The notes under the pieces were generated by a model, which did not search any database, was not told the origin of the DNA, and was given only the letters and a program-made list of their open reading frames with translations. Below are positions 1-9,185 of a stretch of DNA of 64,000 nt, in pieces. Positions within the stretch are counted from its first letter, which is position 1; every line of letters starts with the position of its first letter. The translations under genes were made by a program, and so were the position numbers. This DNA comes from Mucilaginibacter oryzae (GTDB taxonomy: Bacteria > Bacteroidota > Bacteroidia > Sphingobacteriales > Sphingobacteriaceae), in NCBI RefSeq assembly GCF_003148845.1, contig NZ_QGHA01000005.1, positions 62,001 to 126,000 on the forward strand, given 5' to 3'.

Positions 1-626
1 GACTCAACTTTGCCCGAGATGATGATGGTACAATTTGATGGCTGATACATTTGCTTGTAATGGACCAGCATATCATCGCGGTGCAGTGTTTGATAATCTT
101 CCATTTCGGCCGCGTAACCAAATATGGTGGCGCCATAAACGGCACGGTTAAAGGCCCTCCGCGCCAGGATATCGTTTTTTTGTGTGCTAACCTGCAGTTT
201 TTGCTGTTGGTTACGCTTAAAAGTTTCCAATTCCTTTTGAGGGAATACGGAATTATTAAGGATATCGGCAATAACAGGCAAGGTTTTAGGCAGGTGCTTA
301 TTTAAAGTATATAATGTAACCTGCGAATTTTCGTAGCCGTAATCAACCTGTAAAAAAGCGCCGTAAAAATCAATTTTATCGGCAATTTCAGATGCTGTTA
401 ATGATGATGTGCCATCGGTAAGCATGGTATTAACTGCCATGTTGAGCAACGGTTTGGCCGGATCAAAAGTGAGGTTGCCAAAAATCCATTCAATGCGTAC
501 CAGTTCCTGATCGCCCGAGTTAAAGCAAAACAGTTTGCAGCCATTGCCAAGCTCAGTAAGCTCAGGTTTGATGAGTTTTATATTATCGATAGCTCTCGAT
601 TCGGGAGCTGATTTTCTGTTGATCAT
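1..626 (-). CDS. M16-family zinc peptidase, inactive partner subunit (C-terminal part off the window)
   Basis: Reading leftward from the ATG at 624-626, an open frame of 208 codons runs without a stop to the window edge, so the gene is cut. The protein starts MINRKSAPESRAID and has an M16 (insulinase/pitrilysin) N-terminal fold. At the place where active M16 proteins carry HxxEH it reads LLNMAVNTMLTDGTSSL, so the zinc site is absent. It lies 98 bp downstream of an M16 gene with an intact HxxEH, the usual arrangement in which an active and an inactive subunit form a heterodimer. Both probably form one operon. The M16 family call is firm. Lack of catalysis is inferred from the missing motif, and the exact substrate is unknown. 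Confidence 0.85.
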   Translation of the reverse strand, partial: MINRKSAPESRAIDNIKLIKPELTELGNGCKLFCFNSGDQELVRIEWIFGNLTFDPAKPLLNMAVNTMLTDGTSSLTASEIADKIDFYGAFLQVDYGYENSQVTLYTLNKHLPKTLPVIADILNNSVFPQKELETFKRNQQQKLQVSTQKNDILARRAFNRAVYGATIFGYAAEMEDYQTLHRDDMLVHYKQMYQPSNCTIIISGKVE

Positions 627-724
627 ATTAATAACAATTTGTCTGAATCAGAATTTTAAAGTTTCCAGAATTAAAACGCGTTATTCGGCTAATTCTTAAT
701 TTTTTTAAATCATGATTCAGGCGC

Positions 725-1963
725 TTATTTTTCTGCCAAATAAATAAGCGTTGATGAATTCTCTTTTCTGAAAAGCTTGCGGGCCTGTTCTTTCACCTCG
801 GCGGCTGTCACCTTCAAATATTTTGATGTTTCCTGGTTCAGCATTTCGGCATCGCCCAGCAGCTCGTACTGCGCCAGGTTCATAGCCTTATCTAATAATG
901 ACATTTCGGCAAATATCATGGTCGATTCGGTTTTGTTTTTAACCTTGGTCAGCTCATCGGCAGGAACATCTTCTTCTTTCAGTTTTTCAATCTGTTCCCA
1001 TAACGCTGCCTCGGCCTGCTCAATACTAACTCCTTCAAGCGGCTTACCTTCCAACACAAACATGCCTTTGTCAAGACTGCCAGTGATGTAGGCATGCACC
1101 TCGCTAAATACCTGTTTTTCTTTAACCAAAGACTTGTACAGGCGCGATGAATTACCCCGCGACAACAGGTCTGAAACAATTTCGGCGGCATAGTAATCCG
1201 CGTCAAGCCTTGCCCCCATCTGGAAAGCTATATACACATCATTCAGTGGCACTTTGGCGGTCACCGTTTCGCGGCGGGCCTCGGTTTGCGCCGGCTCCTG
1301 GGGCAGGTTACGTAGGTATTTTTCGCCCGCCGGGATATCGCCAAACCATTTTTCGGCAAGCTCTTTCACCTGAGCGGTAGTTACATTGCCGCCTACCACC
1401 ATAATGGCATTTTGAGGATTGTAGTGTTTTTTAAAAAACGCTTTTACATCCTCAATCCGGGCATCTTCAATATGTTTAATGGTTTTGCCGATGGTAGCCC
1501 AGCGATAAGGATGCTGTTTATAAACCAGCGGACGAAGTTTTAACCAAACATCGCCATAGGGCTGGTTTAAATATCGCTGTTTAAACTCCTCAATTACCAC
1601 ATTGCGCTGCACCTCAAGGCTTTTTTCGCTGAAGGCAAGGCTTAGCATGCGGTCGCTTTCCAGCCAGAAGGCAGTTTCAATATTGGCAGCAGGCAGGGTG
1701 ATATAGTAATTGGTGATATCGTTACTGGTAAAGGCGTTGTTTTCGCCCCCTACCCTTTGCAGCGGCTCATCATAAACAGGAATGTTTACTGATCCGCCAA
1801 ACATCAGGTGTTCAAAAAGGTGGGCGAAGCCGGTTTGTTCAGGATCTTCATCGCGGGCGCCAACATCGTACAGAATGTTAAGCACGGCCATCGGTGTTGT
1901 ATTATCTTCGTGAACAATAACCCGGAGGCCGTTATCCAGTGTAAATCGGTTGAATTTAACCAT
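725..1963 (-). CDS. M16-family zinc peptidase, active subunit
   Basis: This 412-residue protein begins MVKFNRFTLDNGLRVIVHED, typical of bacterial M16 peptidases. The zinc motif HLFEH follows about 45 residues in (GFAHLFEHLMFGG), with the family's later segment NNAFTSNDITNYY. The frame stays open upstream to 2206, but that extension is low-complexity in sense and lies antisense to a divergent gene. The ATG at 1961-1963 is therefore chosen; it matches the usual family N-terminus. There is no signal peptide, so the protein is probably cytoplasmic or periplasm-facing only through its partner. The downstream neighbour on the same strand is the inactive M16 subunit. The likely role is degradation of short peptides; no specific substrate is visible. 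Confidence 0.9.
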   Translation of the reverse strand: MVKFNRFTLDNGLRVIVHEDNTTPMAVLNILYDVGARDEDPEQTGFAHLFEHLMFGGSVNIPVYDEPLQRVGGENNAFTSNDITNYYITLPAANIETAFWLESDRMLSLAFSEKSLEVQRNVVIEEFKQRYLNQPYGDVWLKLRPLVYKQHPYRWATIGKTIKHIEDARIEDVKAFFKKHYNPQNAIMVVGGNVTTAQVKELAEKWFGDIPAGEKYLRNLPQEPAQTEARRETVTAKVPLNDVYIAFQMGARLDADYYAAEIVSDLLSRGNSSRLYKSLVKEKQVFSEVHAYITGSLDKGMFVLEGKPLEGVSIEQAEAALWEQIEKLKEEDVPADELTKVKNKTESTMIFAEMSLLDKAMNLAQYELLGDAEMLNQETSKYLKVTAAEVKEQARKLFRKENSSTLIYLAEK

Positions 1964-2088
1964 GTGGTATTGTAATATTTTGAATACGAACAGCAAATGT
2001 ATAACTTTTGCCGACAATGAAGGGCTAACAAAAACTGAACACGGGTTTAAATAAAGTCGGGGTGCGTTTTTACCTTTACGCAAAGAAG

Positions 2089-2641
2089 ATGACCAGCAAC
2101 CAACTTGTACAACAAATAAGTAATACCATTGGCAAAACCAAGGTGCTTGAGCTAAGCCGCATTTTAACAGAGCAAAACTTGAACCCCGCGACCTGATTGA
2201 CATCACGTTTCACCCCAATAAACCCCTTGCCTTTCGGGCAGCCTGGCTGCTCGAAAACATGTTGCTGAAAAATCCGGATATCTTTTCAGATCATCTTGAG
2301 TATTTCATTGCCCGTTTCCGGATGTAACAAACCCCGGCTGCCAGCGGCATTATACTAAAATACTGATGCATGCCACTAACGCAGGGCAATCGTCATCTAT
2401 TAAACAAAAATTGAACAGCCTAAAACTTGAACCGGTAGTAGAACAGCTTTTTGAATGGATGATAAACCCCGATGTTAAAATAGCGGTAAAGGTATTTGCC
2501 GGATGGGCTTTACTCAATTTAAGGCATCTTTACCCATGGATAGCCGATGAATTACCCGCCCAGCTACAATTTTTAATGCGTAACGGCACAGCGGCCATAC
2601 AAACTGCAGGGCGAAAAATGATGAAAAAATTAGGCTATTAA
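2089..2641 (+). pseudogene. Conserved HEAT-like hypothetical protein, broken by two single-base frameshifts
   Basis: Three consecutive reading frames together encode one protein of about 184 residues. Frame 1 starts MTSNQLVQQISNTIG at 2089 and runs to about 2186. A missing C in the run near 2184-2187 moves the reading to frame 3 (RDLIDITFHPNKPLAF). A missing C in the CC near 2318 then moves it to frame 2 (PDVTNPGCQRHYTKIL), which continues to the stop at 2639-2641. Adding one C at each point restores a continuous helical, HEAT/ARM-like protein of a family that I recall as a conserved hypothetical in Sphingobacteria. It is divergent from the M16 operon. It may be a real pseudogene, or the breaks may be homopolymer sequencing errors. 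Function unknown. Confidence 0.75.
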
Positions 2642-2722
2642 AGCTAAAACCGGCAACAAATATACCGGCTGTCCCTACCGCAATATTTGTCACCGACTTT
2701 GAGCTTATTACTTTGACTGAAA

Positions 2723-3067
2723 CTAAGCCGATGGCCTGTCTTCACCGTGCAGGTTATGACTTACCTGGCCATGGTGCAGCTTGGCGGCCAATGCAGATGA
2801 ACTGTCGTCGGCATACATGCCATAGGCGTTTACCAGCACACCTTTCAATTGATATTTTTCTGACGATACCGCATATACGATAGACATATCTGATGGGTTG
2901 CTGAAGCCCTCAAAACGATAAAATTCATCTATTTCAAAATCGTCGGCAGTCATCCGGATATTCTTATCACTATCGTTTATGGTATCGCCATCAAGGCTTA
3001 AATTTTCTGTATATCCCCTTTTCAGGAGGTCGTTAGTGCAATCCACTAAGGTTTCATAATTTTTCAT
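2723..3067 (-). CDS. Small conserved hypothetical protein, 114 residues
   Basis: The protein starts MKNYETLVDCTNDLLKRGYT and contains EFYRFEGFSNPSDMSIVYAV followed by KGVLVNAYGMY. This pattern is typical of a small soluble Bacteroidota family sometimes labelled 'phosphoribosylpyrophosphate synthetase' in databases, although it lacks any PRPP synthetase domain. No signal peptide or membrane segment is seen. It is probably cytoplasmic. The start at ATG 3065-3067 is the only good one. It stands alone between the broken HEAT-like gene and a secreted lipoprotein gene. The function is not known, and the database label should not be trusted. Confidence 0.75.
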   Translation of the reverse strand: MKNYETLVDCTNDLLKRGYTENLSLDGDTINDSDKNIRMTADDFEIDEFYRFEGFSNPSDMSIVYAVSSEKYQLKGVLVNAYGMYADDSSSALAAKLHHGQVSHNLHGEDRPSA

Positions 3068-3160
3068 GGTGATGTTTGCTTAAGGTGATGTGATAATCCC
3101 GTTGATTACCCGCTGTTATTATAACTGCGAAAGCTATACGGTTGTTTTGGCCCATTTTAA

Positions 3161-3195
3161 TAAAAAAAGCCCTGCTGCAGAAAACAACAGGGCTT
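3161..3195 (-). terminator. Rho-independent terminator after the secreted lipoprotein gene
   Basis: Perfect 8-bp arms AAGCCCTG (3167-3174) and CAGGGCTT (3188-3195) are followed on the minus strand by a run of seven T (3162-3168 complement). This lies just past the stop of the leftward gene ending at 3238. Confidence 0.8.
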
Positions 3196-3237
3196 AACAG
3201 CGATTTAGAAATAATTCGCTGCGAAGAGAAAGTATGG

Positions 3238-4857
3238 TTATTGCGCTTTGGCTAACCAGTAAGAAGCGTTGAGGTGAAAGGCAGAATGCGAAGTATAACC
3301 AGATGGTGCATCGCCCGACCAGCCGTTGAACAGGTTATCACCGGTATCTCCGGTGCCGTCATCAGCGTCTGAGCTATCGCCAATCCATACTACACGGCCG
3401 CTGCCGTAAGTTGCCAGCAATGCCATAACGTTAGCTGTACCGCCGTTGGTAGCACTGTTACGCCAGAACAGGCCCTGCACGCTTGAATTATTGGTTGGGA
3501 ATAACGTAGCAGTTGAGCCATCATAGAAAGCCATCTTAGGCGCCGATCCTGCCGCACCATTCAACACTTTTTGCGCGTCGGTATTAGTACCGGTGTACAC
3601 CTTAGTAGATGGGCTTTCGTTAATATCAACATAGTTCACACTGAAACCGAACGGATTATTGTTGTTGATACCGTTATTGGTCATTAAATCGTTCCAAACC
3701 CGGGGCGAATCGTAACCATCGCCGTCGCGATCAGAAGGGTTATAGCCGTTGGCATCGGTACCTGCTGTGGTAGCCGCGGTATGATCTGCAATCATGAATA
3801 AACCGCCGCCATTGGCAACAAAATTCATCAGGGCAGTTTTTTCTGATGCGGTGAATAAACGATTAGGCTCGCAAACGATGAATACATCGTAGTTGCTTAA
3901 ATCCTGTGCGCCGCCGCCACCATAGGTAATGGCTGTACCTACAGGCAGTGTTTCAACAAGTTCGCCATTTTTAACCAGTTCAACAGCCCAGGCTGATAAA
4001 GCGCCTTTCCAGTAAGTTTCAGGCGTTGAGCTGGTGATGCCCGTGTATGACGGAGTCGGGATACGCTGGGCCTTGGTTTCTGTAGTGGTGCCGCCGGTGT
4101 AAATGGCTACCTGCTCGGTGCCGTCGGCATCTATCTGCCAGTCGGCGCTGCCTGCGTTTTCGAGGTGACTTGCATCAAACAGGAACTTTTTGCCTGCTAT
4201 AACCGTACCGCCACCACCGCCGGTGCCGCCGCCTGCATTATCATTAATAGTAATATCATCAATATTGATACGGCTGCTGCCACCGCTTAATTTGCGGATC
4301 TCTAAACGTACATTACCCGTTTGGGTGATGGTGAAAGTAGAGGTTACCAGACTTGCCGTAGTTGTAACAGCCGAACCGGACTGTGTCCATGATGAGCCGC
4401 CATTGGTAGAATAAAACAAACCCCAGGTACTTGCGGCATCGCCGTTGTAGGTAGCGCTTTTAATGGTAACCGTACTAATACCGGTGGTAACATCAAACAA
4501 CATGGTAATTTTACCGGTATTGCGGATGCGGGCGCTCCATGAACCGGCTTTTTGGTCGGCGGCGAGATTGCCGATCAGGGCATCGTACATGTTCCATGAA
4601 TTACCAAACAGGGTTACATTATCCCCGCCTGATGAACCCGACGGCGATACATCATAAGCAGTTTTAGGGCTGGTAGAACCCACCTCAAAGCCTTGAGTAA
4701 GGGATACGGCTAAGGTTTTAACGGTTTTGGTTGTAGCGGCCGACTCTGTGGGAGTGCTTTTTAATCCGGCAATTTCGCCGTTTTTTTGGCAGCCTGCCAT
4801 CATTCCGGTTGCGGCGAGGGCTAAGAGCCATAACCGAGGATTAGTAATTTTTAACAT
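3238..4857 (-). CDS. Secreted lipoprotein: beta-sandwich domain plus glutamine-amidotransferase-like domain
   Basis: The ATG at 4855-4857 gives 539 residues with a lipoprotein signal (WLLALAATGMMAGC), so the protein is anchored in a membrane after export. Residues ~55-205 form a Ser/Thr-rich region with GGSSWTQSGSAVT and RINIDDITIND, typical of the jelly-roll domains on secreted Bacteroidota proteins. A glycine-rich linker (about 207-217) follows. The C-terminal ~310 residues (KKFLFDASHLENAGSADWQ, YDVFIVCEPNRLF, GGGLFMIADHT, GRVVWIGDSS) resemble a class I glutamine-amidotransferase-like or DUF4350-type fold without an obvious catalytic Cys. Acid loops such as DRDGDGYDSP and DSSDADDGTGDTGD could bind calcium. 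It is monocistronic. Function unknown; surface or periplasmic binding is likely. Confidence 0.7.
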   Translation of the reverse strand: MLKITNPRLWLLALAATGMMAGCQKNGEIAGLKSTPTESAATTKTVKTLAVSLTQGFEVGSTSPKTAYDVSPSGSSGGDNVTLFGNSWNMYDALIGNLAADQKAGSWSARIRNTGKITMLFDVTTGISTVTIKSATYNGDAASTWGLFYSTNGGSSWTQSGSAVTTTASLVTSTFTITQTGNVRLEIRKLSGGSSRINIDDITINDNAGGGTGGGGGTVIAGKKFLFDASHLENAGSADWQIDADGTEQVAIYTGGTTTETKAQRIPTPSYTGITSSTPETYWKGALSAWAVELVKNGELVETLPVGTAITYGGGGAQDLSNYDVFIVCEPNRLFTASEKTALMNFVANGGGLFMIADHTAATTAGTDANGYNPSDRDGDGYDSPRVWNDLMTNNGINNNNPFGFSVNYVDINESPSTKVYTGTNTDAQKVLNGAAGSAPKMAFYDGSTATLFPTNNSSVQGLFWRNSATNGGTANVMALLATYGSGRVVWIGDSSDADDGTGDTGDNLFNGWSGDAPSGYTSHSAFHLNASYWLAKAQ

Positions 4858-5369
4858 AGTGCTTTTAGGTTTTAATGTATAAGTTAACAATATTAATTTT
4901 TACGGCAAAAGCGTAAAAAGGTTGATACGGACGTATTGTGATTTTATTAACTTATTATTAAGGAAAGATGGCTAAACCGATATAAAGCCATGGTTCCCGT
5001 TTAAGAGTGTTCCAATTTTAAAGGGGGAACATAGCGGAACACTGCAGATTTTTGTCACCACTGATTATCAATAATTTAAGCGTTCCTAAAACAAAAAAAA
5101 TAAAGCACTAAAAGTCAACACTTTATGATTTTTACATTTTTTTAATATGGAACACTGTTTTTTTCGTTTACCTGTGCGTTTTTTTGGGGAGGGGTTGAAT
5201 GCACCTATAACGGGAACGATACGGATGCAATGGCTAACAGGGCAAAAGCCGCGTTGCTTTATGCCTGAACGGCACGGTGATCCCGTCAGTTTAAAAAACT
5301 TCACATAAGCAAAACGAGCGACCCTTTCGAGGCCGCTCGTTTGCACATATGGAATTATTATTACGCTGC
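4858..5369. other. Gene-poor intergenic region of about 510 bp
   Basis: This AT-rich stretch lies between the start of the lipoprotein gene (4857) and the end of clpB (5370). I see only the clpB terminator hairpin near 5311-5342. A minus-strand open frame at 5086-5346 runs through the hairpin, has no recognisable domain and is not called. The upstream control region of the lipoprotein gene should be in 4858-5000, but no clear TAnnTTTG box was found there. Confidence 0.5.
5307..5342 (-). terminator. Rho-independent terminator of clpB
   Basis: Arms AACGAGCG (from 5313) and CGCTCGTT (to 5342) enclose a short loop, and the minus strand then reads TTTTG. It is 28 bp beyond the clpB stop. Confidence 0.7.
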
Positions 5370-7988
5370 TTATTTTGCCGCTTCATCAGCTTCTTTGGCC
5401 GAGTTCAGGAATACAAACTGGTTATCAAACATATCAACCTTAATGGTATGGTCTTTATCTACGGTACCGGCCAGGATCTGTTTCGACAGTTCGTTCAGGA
5501 TCTTTTTCTGGATCACCCTTTTTAATGGACGGGCGCCAAACTGCGGATCATAACCTAACTGGGCCAGCCAATCCAGCGCTTCGTCTGATGCTTCGATGGT
5601 TACGCCCATTTCGGCAAGGGTTTGTTGCACCTGTTTAAACTGCAGCTTCACTATGTCATGGATCTCATCGCGGTTAAGCGGGGTAAACATAATGATCTCA
5701 TCAATCCTGTTTAAAAACTCCGGACGAATGGTTGTACGCAACAGGTTAAATAACTCGTTTTTGGTTTTGGCAATCAGTTCATCGCGGTTATCATCTTCCA
5801 GGTTCTGGAAGTTTTCCTGGATAATGTTTGAGCCGATGTTGGAAGTCATGATGATGATGGTATTTTTAAAGTTCACCACCCTGCCTTTATTATCGGTAAG
5901 GCGACCATCATCCAATACCTGCAACAGGATGTTAAACACATCCGGATGCGCTTTTTCAATTTCATCCAGCAGCACCACGCTGTAAGGTTTTCTGCGCACG
6001 GCCTCGGTTAACTGCCCGCCTTCATCATAACCCACATAGCCCGGAGGCGCACCGATCAGTCTTGACACGGCATGGCGTTCCTGGTATTCGCTCATATCTA
6101 TCCTCACCAGCGCGCCTTCGTCATTAAACAGGTACTCGGCTAAGGCCTTTGCCAGCTCGGTTTTACCTACACCAGTTGTTCCTAAAAATATAAACGAACC
6201 TATTGGCCTGCGTTTATCCTGCAAACCTGCACGGCTGCGGCGGATAGCATCGCTGATCGCTTCAATGGCCTCCTCCTGCCCGGCTACACGTTTGTGCAGT
6301 TCCGCCTCCAGGTTAAGCAGCTTTTCGCGTTCGCTCTGTATCATTTTGCTCACCGGGATGCCTGTCCAGCGGCTTACTACACCGGCAATGTCATCGGCGG
6401 TAACCTCCTCTTTCAGCATGCGGCTGTCGCTCTGGTTTTCCAACAGGGCGGCCTTCAGCTTTTCCACCTCGGCCTGGGCCTGCACTATGGTGCCGTAACG
6501 TAATTCGGCTACTTTGCCGTAGTCACCTGCACGTTCGGCCTGCTCGGCCTCCAGCTTGTAATTTTCTATCAGTTCAACCTTGGTGTTAATGCCATCCACC
6601 AGGTCTTTTTCACCCTGCCATTTGGCACGTAACGAATCGCGTTGCTGCGACAGGTTGGCAATTTCTTCGCTCAGTTCGGCAACCTTGCGGTCGTCTTTTT
6701 CACGTTTAATGGCTTCGCGTTCAATTTCAAGCTGCATAATACGGCGTTCCAACTCATCAACCACTTCGGGTACCGAATCCATTTCCAAACGGAGTTTTGA
6801 AGCGGCCTCGTCCATCAGGTCGATCGCTTTATCGGGCAAGAACCTGTCGGAAATATAACGCTGCGACATTTCTACCGACGCGATGATCGCCTCATCTTTA
6901 ATCCGCACTTTATGGTGCGTTTCATAACGCTCCTTCAAACCACGGAGGATAGAAATGGCATCGGCAGCATCCGGCTCTTCAACCATCACCTTCTGGAAAC
7001 GGCGTTCGAGCGCTTTATCTTTTTCTAAATATTTTTGATATTCGTTAAGCGTAGTAGCGCCTATGGAGCGTAACTCACCGCGGGCTAAGGCCGGTTTCAG
7101 GATATTGGCAGCATCCATCGCGCCCTCGCCCCCACCTGCACCAACCAGCGTATGGATCTCGTCAATAAACAGGATGATCTCGCCATCGCTTTGGGTAACC
7201 TCTTTTACAACAGCCTTCAAACGTTCTTCAAACTCGCCTTTATATTTGGCACCGGCAATCAGCGCGCCCATATCCAGCGAGTAAACCACCTTGGTTTTTA
7301 AACTTTCGGGCACATCGCCTTTAATGATCCTGAAGGCAATCCCCTCGGCAATGGCGGTTTTACCAACGCCCGGCTCACCAACCAAAATAGGGTTGTTTTT
7401 GGTACGGCGCGACAGGATCTGGATTACACGGCGAATCTCATCATCCCTACCGATAACCGGGTCCAACTTGCCCGAACCTGCGTACTCGTTGAGGTTACGG
7501 GCATATTTATTTAAGGCGTTATAAGTTGCCTCGGCATTCTGGTCGGTTACTTTATTATCGCCACGCAAAGCGGTAATGGCTTTTTTAAGGTCTTTTTCGT
7601 TAACACCCGCATCTTTTAACATGGTGCTAACCGGGCCGCCTGCAGCCAAAATCCCGAGCAACATATGCTCTACCGAAACAAATTCATCTTTAAATTCCTT
7701 GAGGTATCCCGTTGCTTTTTGCAGGGCTGAATTTGCTTCGGACGAAAGATAAACATTACTCCCGCTTACTTTGGGAAATGATGCTATCTGTGCATCGAGC
7801 GTATCATTTAACCGGTTAAGGTTAACGTTGAGTTTTTTTAATAAATAGCTAATTACGTTTTCATCAACCAGCAGCAAACCTTTAAGCAGATGCGCGGTCT
7901 CGATGGCCTGCTGTTGGTTACCAACAGCAATTTCGGAAGCTTTTTGAACCGCTTCCTGGGCTTTTATGGTAAAGTTGTTAAAATTCAT
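5370..7988 (-). CDS. clpB: ClpB disaggregase (AAA+ chaperone)
   Basis: This is a full-length 872-residue Hsp100 disaggregase. It has a Clp N domain (1-145, [17 protein letters not shown]) and a first AAA module with Walker A GEPGVGKT (204-211) and Walker B-type [14 protein letters not shown]. The coiled-coil middle domain lies around 400-530 and is rich in E, K and R. The second AAA module has GTTGVGKTE near residue 605, [14 protein letters not shown], and the C-terminal [14 protein letters not shown]. ClpB works with DnaK/DnaJ/GrpE to extract proteins from aggregates in the cytoplasm after heat stress. It is transcribed alone, with a terminator downstream. A 12-bp perfect inverted repeat lies 47 bp upstream of the start and is a candidate heat-shock control site. 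Confidence 0.98.
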   Translation of the reverse strand: MNFNNFTIKAQEAVQKASEIAVGNQQQAIETAHLLKGLLLVDENVISYLLKKLNVNLNRLNDTLDAQIASFPKVSGSNVYLSSEANSALQKATGYLKEFKDEFVSVEHMLLGILAAGGPVSTMLKDAGVNEKDLKKAITALRGDNKVTDQNAEATYNALNKYARNLNEYAGSGKLDPVIGRDDEIRRVIQILSRRTKNNPILVGEPGVGKTAIAEGIAFRIIKGDVPESLKTKVVYSLDMGALIAGAKYKGEFEERLKAVVKEVTQSDGEIILFIDEIHTLVGAGGGEGAMDAANILKPALARGELRSIGATTLNEYQKYLEKDKALERRFQKVMVEEPDAADAISILRGLKERYETHHKVRIKDEAIIASVEMSQRYISDRFLPDKAIDLMDEAASKLRLEMDSVPEVVDELERRIMQLEIEREAIKREKDDRKVAELSEEIANLSQQRDSLRAKWQGEKDLVDGINTKVELIENYKLEAEQAERAGDYGKVAELRYGTIVQAQAEVEKLKAALLENQSDSRMLKEEVTADDIAGVVSRWTGIPVSKMIQSEREKLLNLEAELHKRVAGQEEAIEAISDAIRRSRAGLQDKRRPIGSFIFLGTTGVGKTELAKALAEYLFNDEGALVRIDMSEYQERHAVSRLIGAPPGYVGYDEGGQLTEAVRRKPYSVVLLDEIEKAHPDVFNILLQVLDDGRLTDNKGRVVNFKNTIIIMTSNIGSNIIQENFQNLEDDNRDELIAKTKNELFNLLRTTIRPEFLNRIDEIIMFTPLNRDEIHDIVKLQFKQVQQTLAEMGVTIEASDEALDWLAQLGYDPQFGARPLKRVIQKKILNELSKQILAGTVDKDHTIKVDMFDNQFVFLNSAKEADEAAK

Positions 7989-8034
7989 AGTACTTGATAC
8001 TAATCAAATCATCTGCCATTGCAGCGCTTGTGAA

Positions 8035-8070
8035 AAACTGTCATTGATTATTGAATCACAATGACAGTTT
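8035..8070. promoter_or_regulatory. Perfect inverted repeat upstream of clpB (candidate operator)
   Basis: AAACTGTCATTG (8035-8046) and CAATGACAGTTT (8059-8070) are perfect 12-bp arms around a 12-nt spacer, ending 47 bp before the clpB ATG. The sequence is not CIRCE (TTAGCACTC-N9-GAGTGCTAA). There is no T run on either side, so a terminator is less likely than a protein-binding site or a 5' leader hairpin. Confidence 0.45.
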
Positions 8071-8178
8071 GCCATGATTATTAGCCATTTAGCTACAGTG
8101 CCCCCAATATAGAACCGGGCAAATTGTCGGTTCTCCGTCAGCGAATCACTTTAAAAAAACAGTTGCAATGGCCTACGC

Positions 8179-8270
8179 AAAAAAGCCTCACCCCGGCCCT
8201 CTCCAAAGGAGAGGTAGCACAGTATTTTTTAAAGTCGTCTCGTTTGGATAGGATTTAGGTGAGGCTTTTT
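8179..8270 (+). repeat. Intergenic ~90 bp repeat, copy 1
   Basis: It starts AAAAAAGCCTCACC, continues with CCTCTCCAAAGGAGAGG, and closes with TTTAGGTGAGGCTTTTT, so the two ends are inverted copies and could fold. Copies 2 (8985-9067) and 3 (13931-14014, reverse orientation) share both arms. The A and T runs flanking the stem let it act as a terminator in either direction. The whole 7989-8518 stretch holds only this repeat, the clpB inverted repeat and the terminator at 8411-8462. Confidence 0.8.
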
Positions 8271-8410
8271 ATATGGAGCTATAGCGAAATATATTCTGCA
8301 GATGAAAAGTCGCCTGCTTACAGGACGAATAAAATGTTTCACTGCGTTCAACATGAACAAATTGGTCTTTTGTGTTATCTGCTCAAGGAAAGGAAAAAGT
8401 TACCGCTGGC

Positions 8411-8462
8411 ATATAAAAAGCATGCCTGGAAGGATTGCGAAAATTACAACCCTTCCAGGCAT
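8411..8462 (-). terminator. Rho-independent terminator of the small lipoprotein gene
   Basis: The perfect 12-bp arms ATGCCTGGAAGG (8422-8433) and CCTTCCAGGCAT (8451-8462) are followed on the minus strand by GCTTTTTATAT. It lies 57 bp past the leftward stop at 8519. Confidence 0.8.
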
Positions 8463-8518
8463 ACGACGTTATGGTTGCGAACTGGGCGATAAAAAGGTTA
8501 GCCCGGCCGCTTCTTCAA

Positions 8519-8953
8519 TTAATCCAATTTATCAACTTTCACCAAAGTGGAGGCCCAGGTCAGTCCTTTTCCGCCATTTCTTCCGTCAACCGCACCGTTT
8601 GTCTTCATCGTTTTTCCGTCGGCACTCAATGTGTAGTAATTTGCATATTGCCTGCCTTTCAGATCGTACGCAGCATTTGGCCTCGCATCGGTAATGGTCA
8701 GTACATAAGTATTGCCGGATAAAACTTTAAAAGTACCGCTGTGCGTAACAATCTGTACATCATTTTCTTTATAAATATTATAAAAGCTGCCGTCCGACCT
8801 GAATACTACTTTTGTTCCGGGATTGGTTGTGTCGTTCCAAATACCAACAAATGGCTTAATTTCTTTCTGATTGGCCTTTTCTACAGTTTTGCAGGAAAAA
8901 GCTGTTAATGCAACAACAAGGATGGCGATGGATTTAAGGGATTTGATTAACAT
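8519..8953 (-). CDS. Small lipoprotein with lipocalin-like fold (DUF4488-like)
   Basis: This 144-residue protein has a lipoprotein signal (SIAILVVALTAFSC, Cys ~21) and a C-terminal beta-rich domain: FVGIWNDTTNPGTKVVF, GSFYNIYKEND, HSGTFKVLSGNTYVLTI and YTLSADGKTMKT. The alternation of GxW start and short strands resembles the DUF4488/lipocalin-like family of Bacteroidota. It is exported and membrane-anchored. The gene is monocistronic, bracketed by repeat copy 2 upstream and a strong terminator downstream. The ligand is unknown. Confidence 0.75.
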   Translation of the reverse strand: MLIKSLKSIAILVVALTAFSCKTVEKANQKEIKPFVGIWNDTTNPGTKVVFRSDGSFYNIYKENDVQIVTHSGTFKVLSGNTYVLTITDARPNAAYDLKGRQYANYYTLSADGKTMKTNGAVDGRNGGKGLTWASTLVKVDKLD

Positions 8954-8984
8954 GTGATTTTGGTTTATAATGTGTGAATTAATA

Positions 8985-9067
8985 CCTCACCCCGGCCCTC
9001 TCCAAAGGAGAGGGAGCTATTATTTCTTAAAGTACTCCCCCCGGGAAAGCTGAGATGAGGCCTTTTT
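8985..9067 (+). repeat. Intergenic ~90 bp repeat, copy 2
   Basis: CCTCACCCCGGCCCTCTCC is identical to the left arm of copy 1, followed by AAAGGAGAGGG. The right end is TGAGATGAGGCCTTTTT, a decayed version of the copy 1 right arm. Confidence 0.8.
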
Positions 9068-9156
9068 ATTGGTTATTTTATGTATGACTGAATATTTAGC
9101 AAAAGGGTTAATTACAATATGTCACATTTCTGTTACATCAATTTAAGATATTTTTA

Positions 9157-9164
9157 TATTTTTG
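9157..9164 (+). promoter_or_regulatory. -7 promoter box of the histidine kinase gene
   Basis: TATTTTTG matches the Bacteroidota -7 consensus TAnnTTTG exactly and lies in an AT-rich stretch after repeat copy 2. No convincing -33 TTG was found. Its position argues against translation starting at the TTG at 9162. Confidence 0.4.
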
Positions 9165-9185
9165 CTTTCACCCAGATTAATAAAA

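Noticed and set aside
1964..2206. Upstream extension of the M16 peptidase frame
   Set aside because: It has no family similarity, lies antisense to the start of a divergent conserved gene, and the internal ATG at 1961-1963 gives the standard M16 N-terminus.
5086..5346. 86-codon minus-strand ORF
   Set aside because: It runs through the clpB terminator hairpin, has low-complexity basic ends and no recognisable domain.
8302..8722. Plus-strand ORFs of about 95-130 codons
   Set aside because: They lie antisense to the small lipoprotein gene and across its terminator, with no plausible start context or domain.
9162..9185. TTG at 9162 as start of the histidine kinase
   Set aside because: An exact TAnnTTTG promoter box overlaps it, so a transcript would begin after it; a later TTG is preferred, although the choice remains uncertain.
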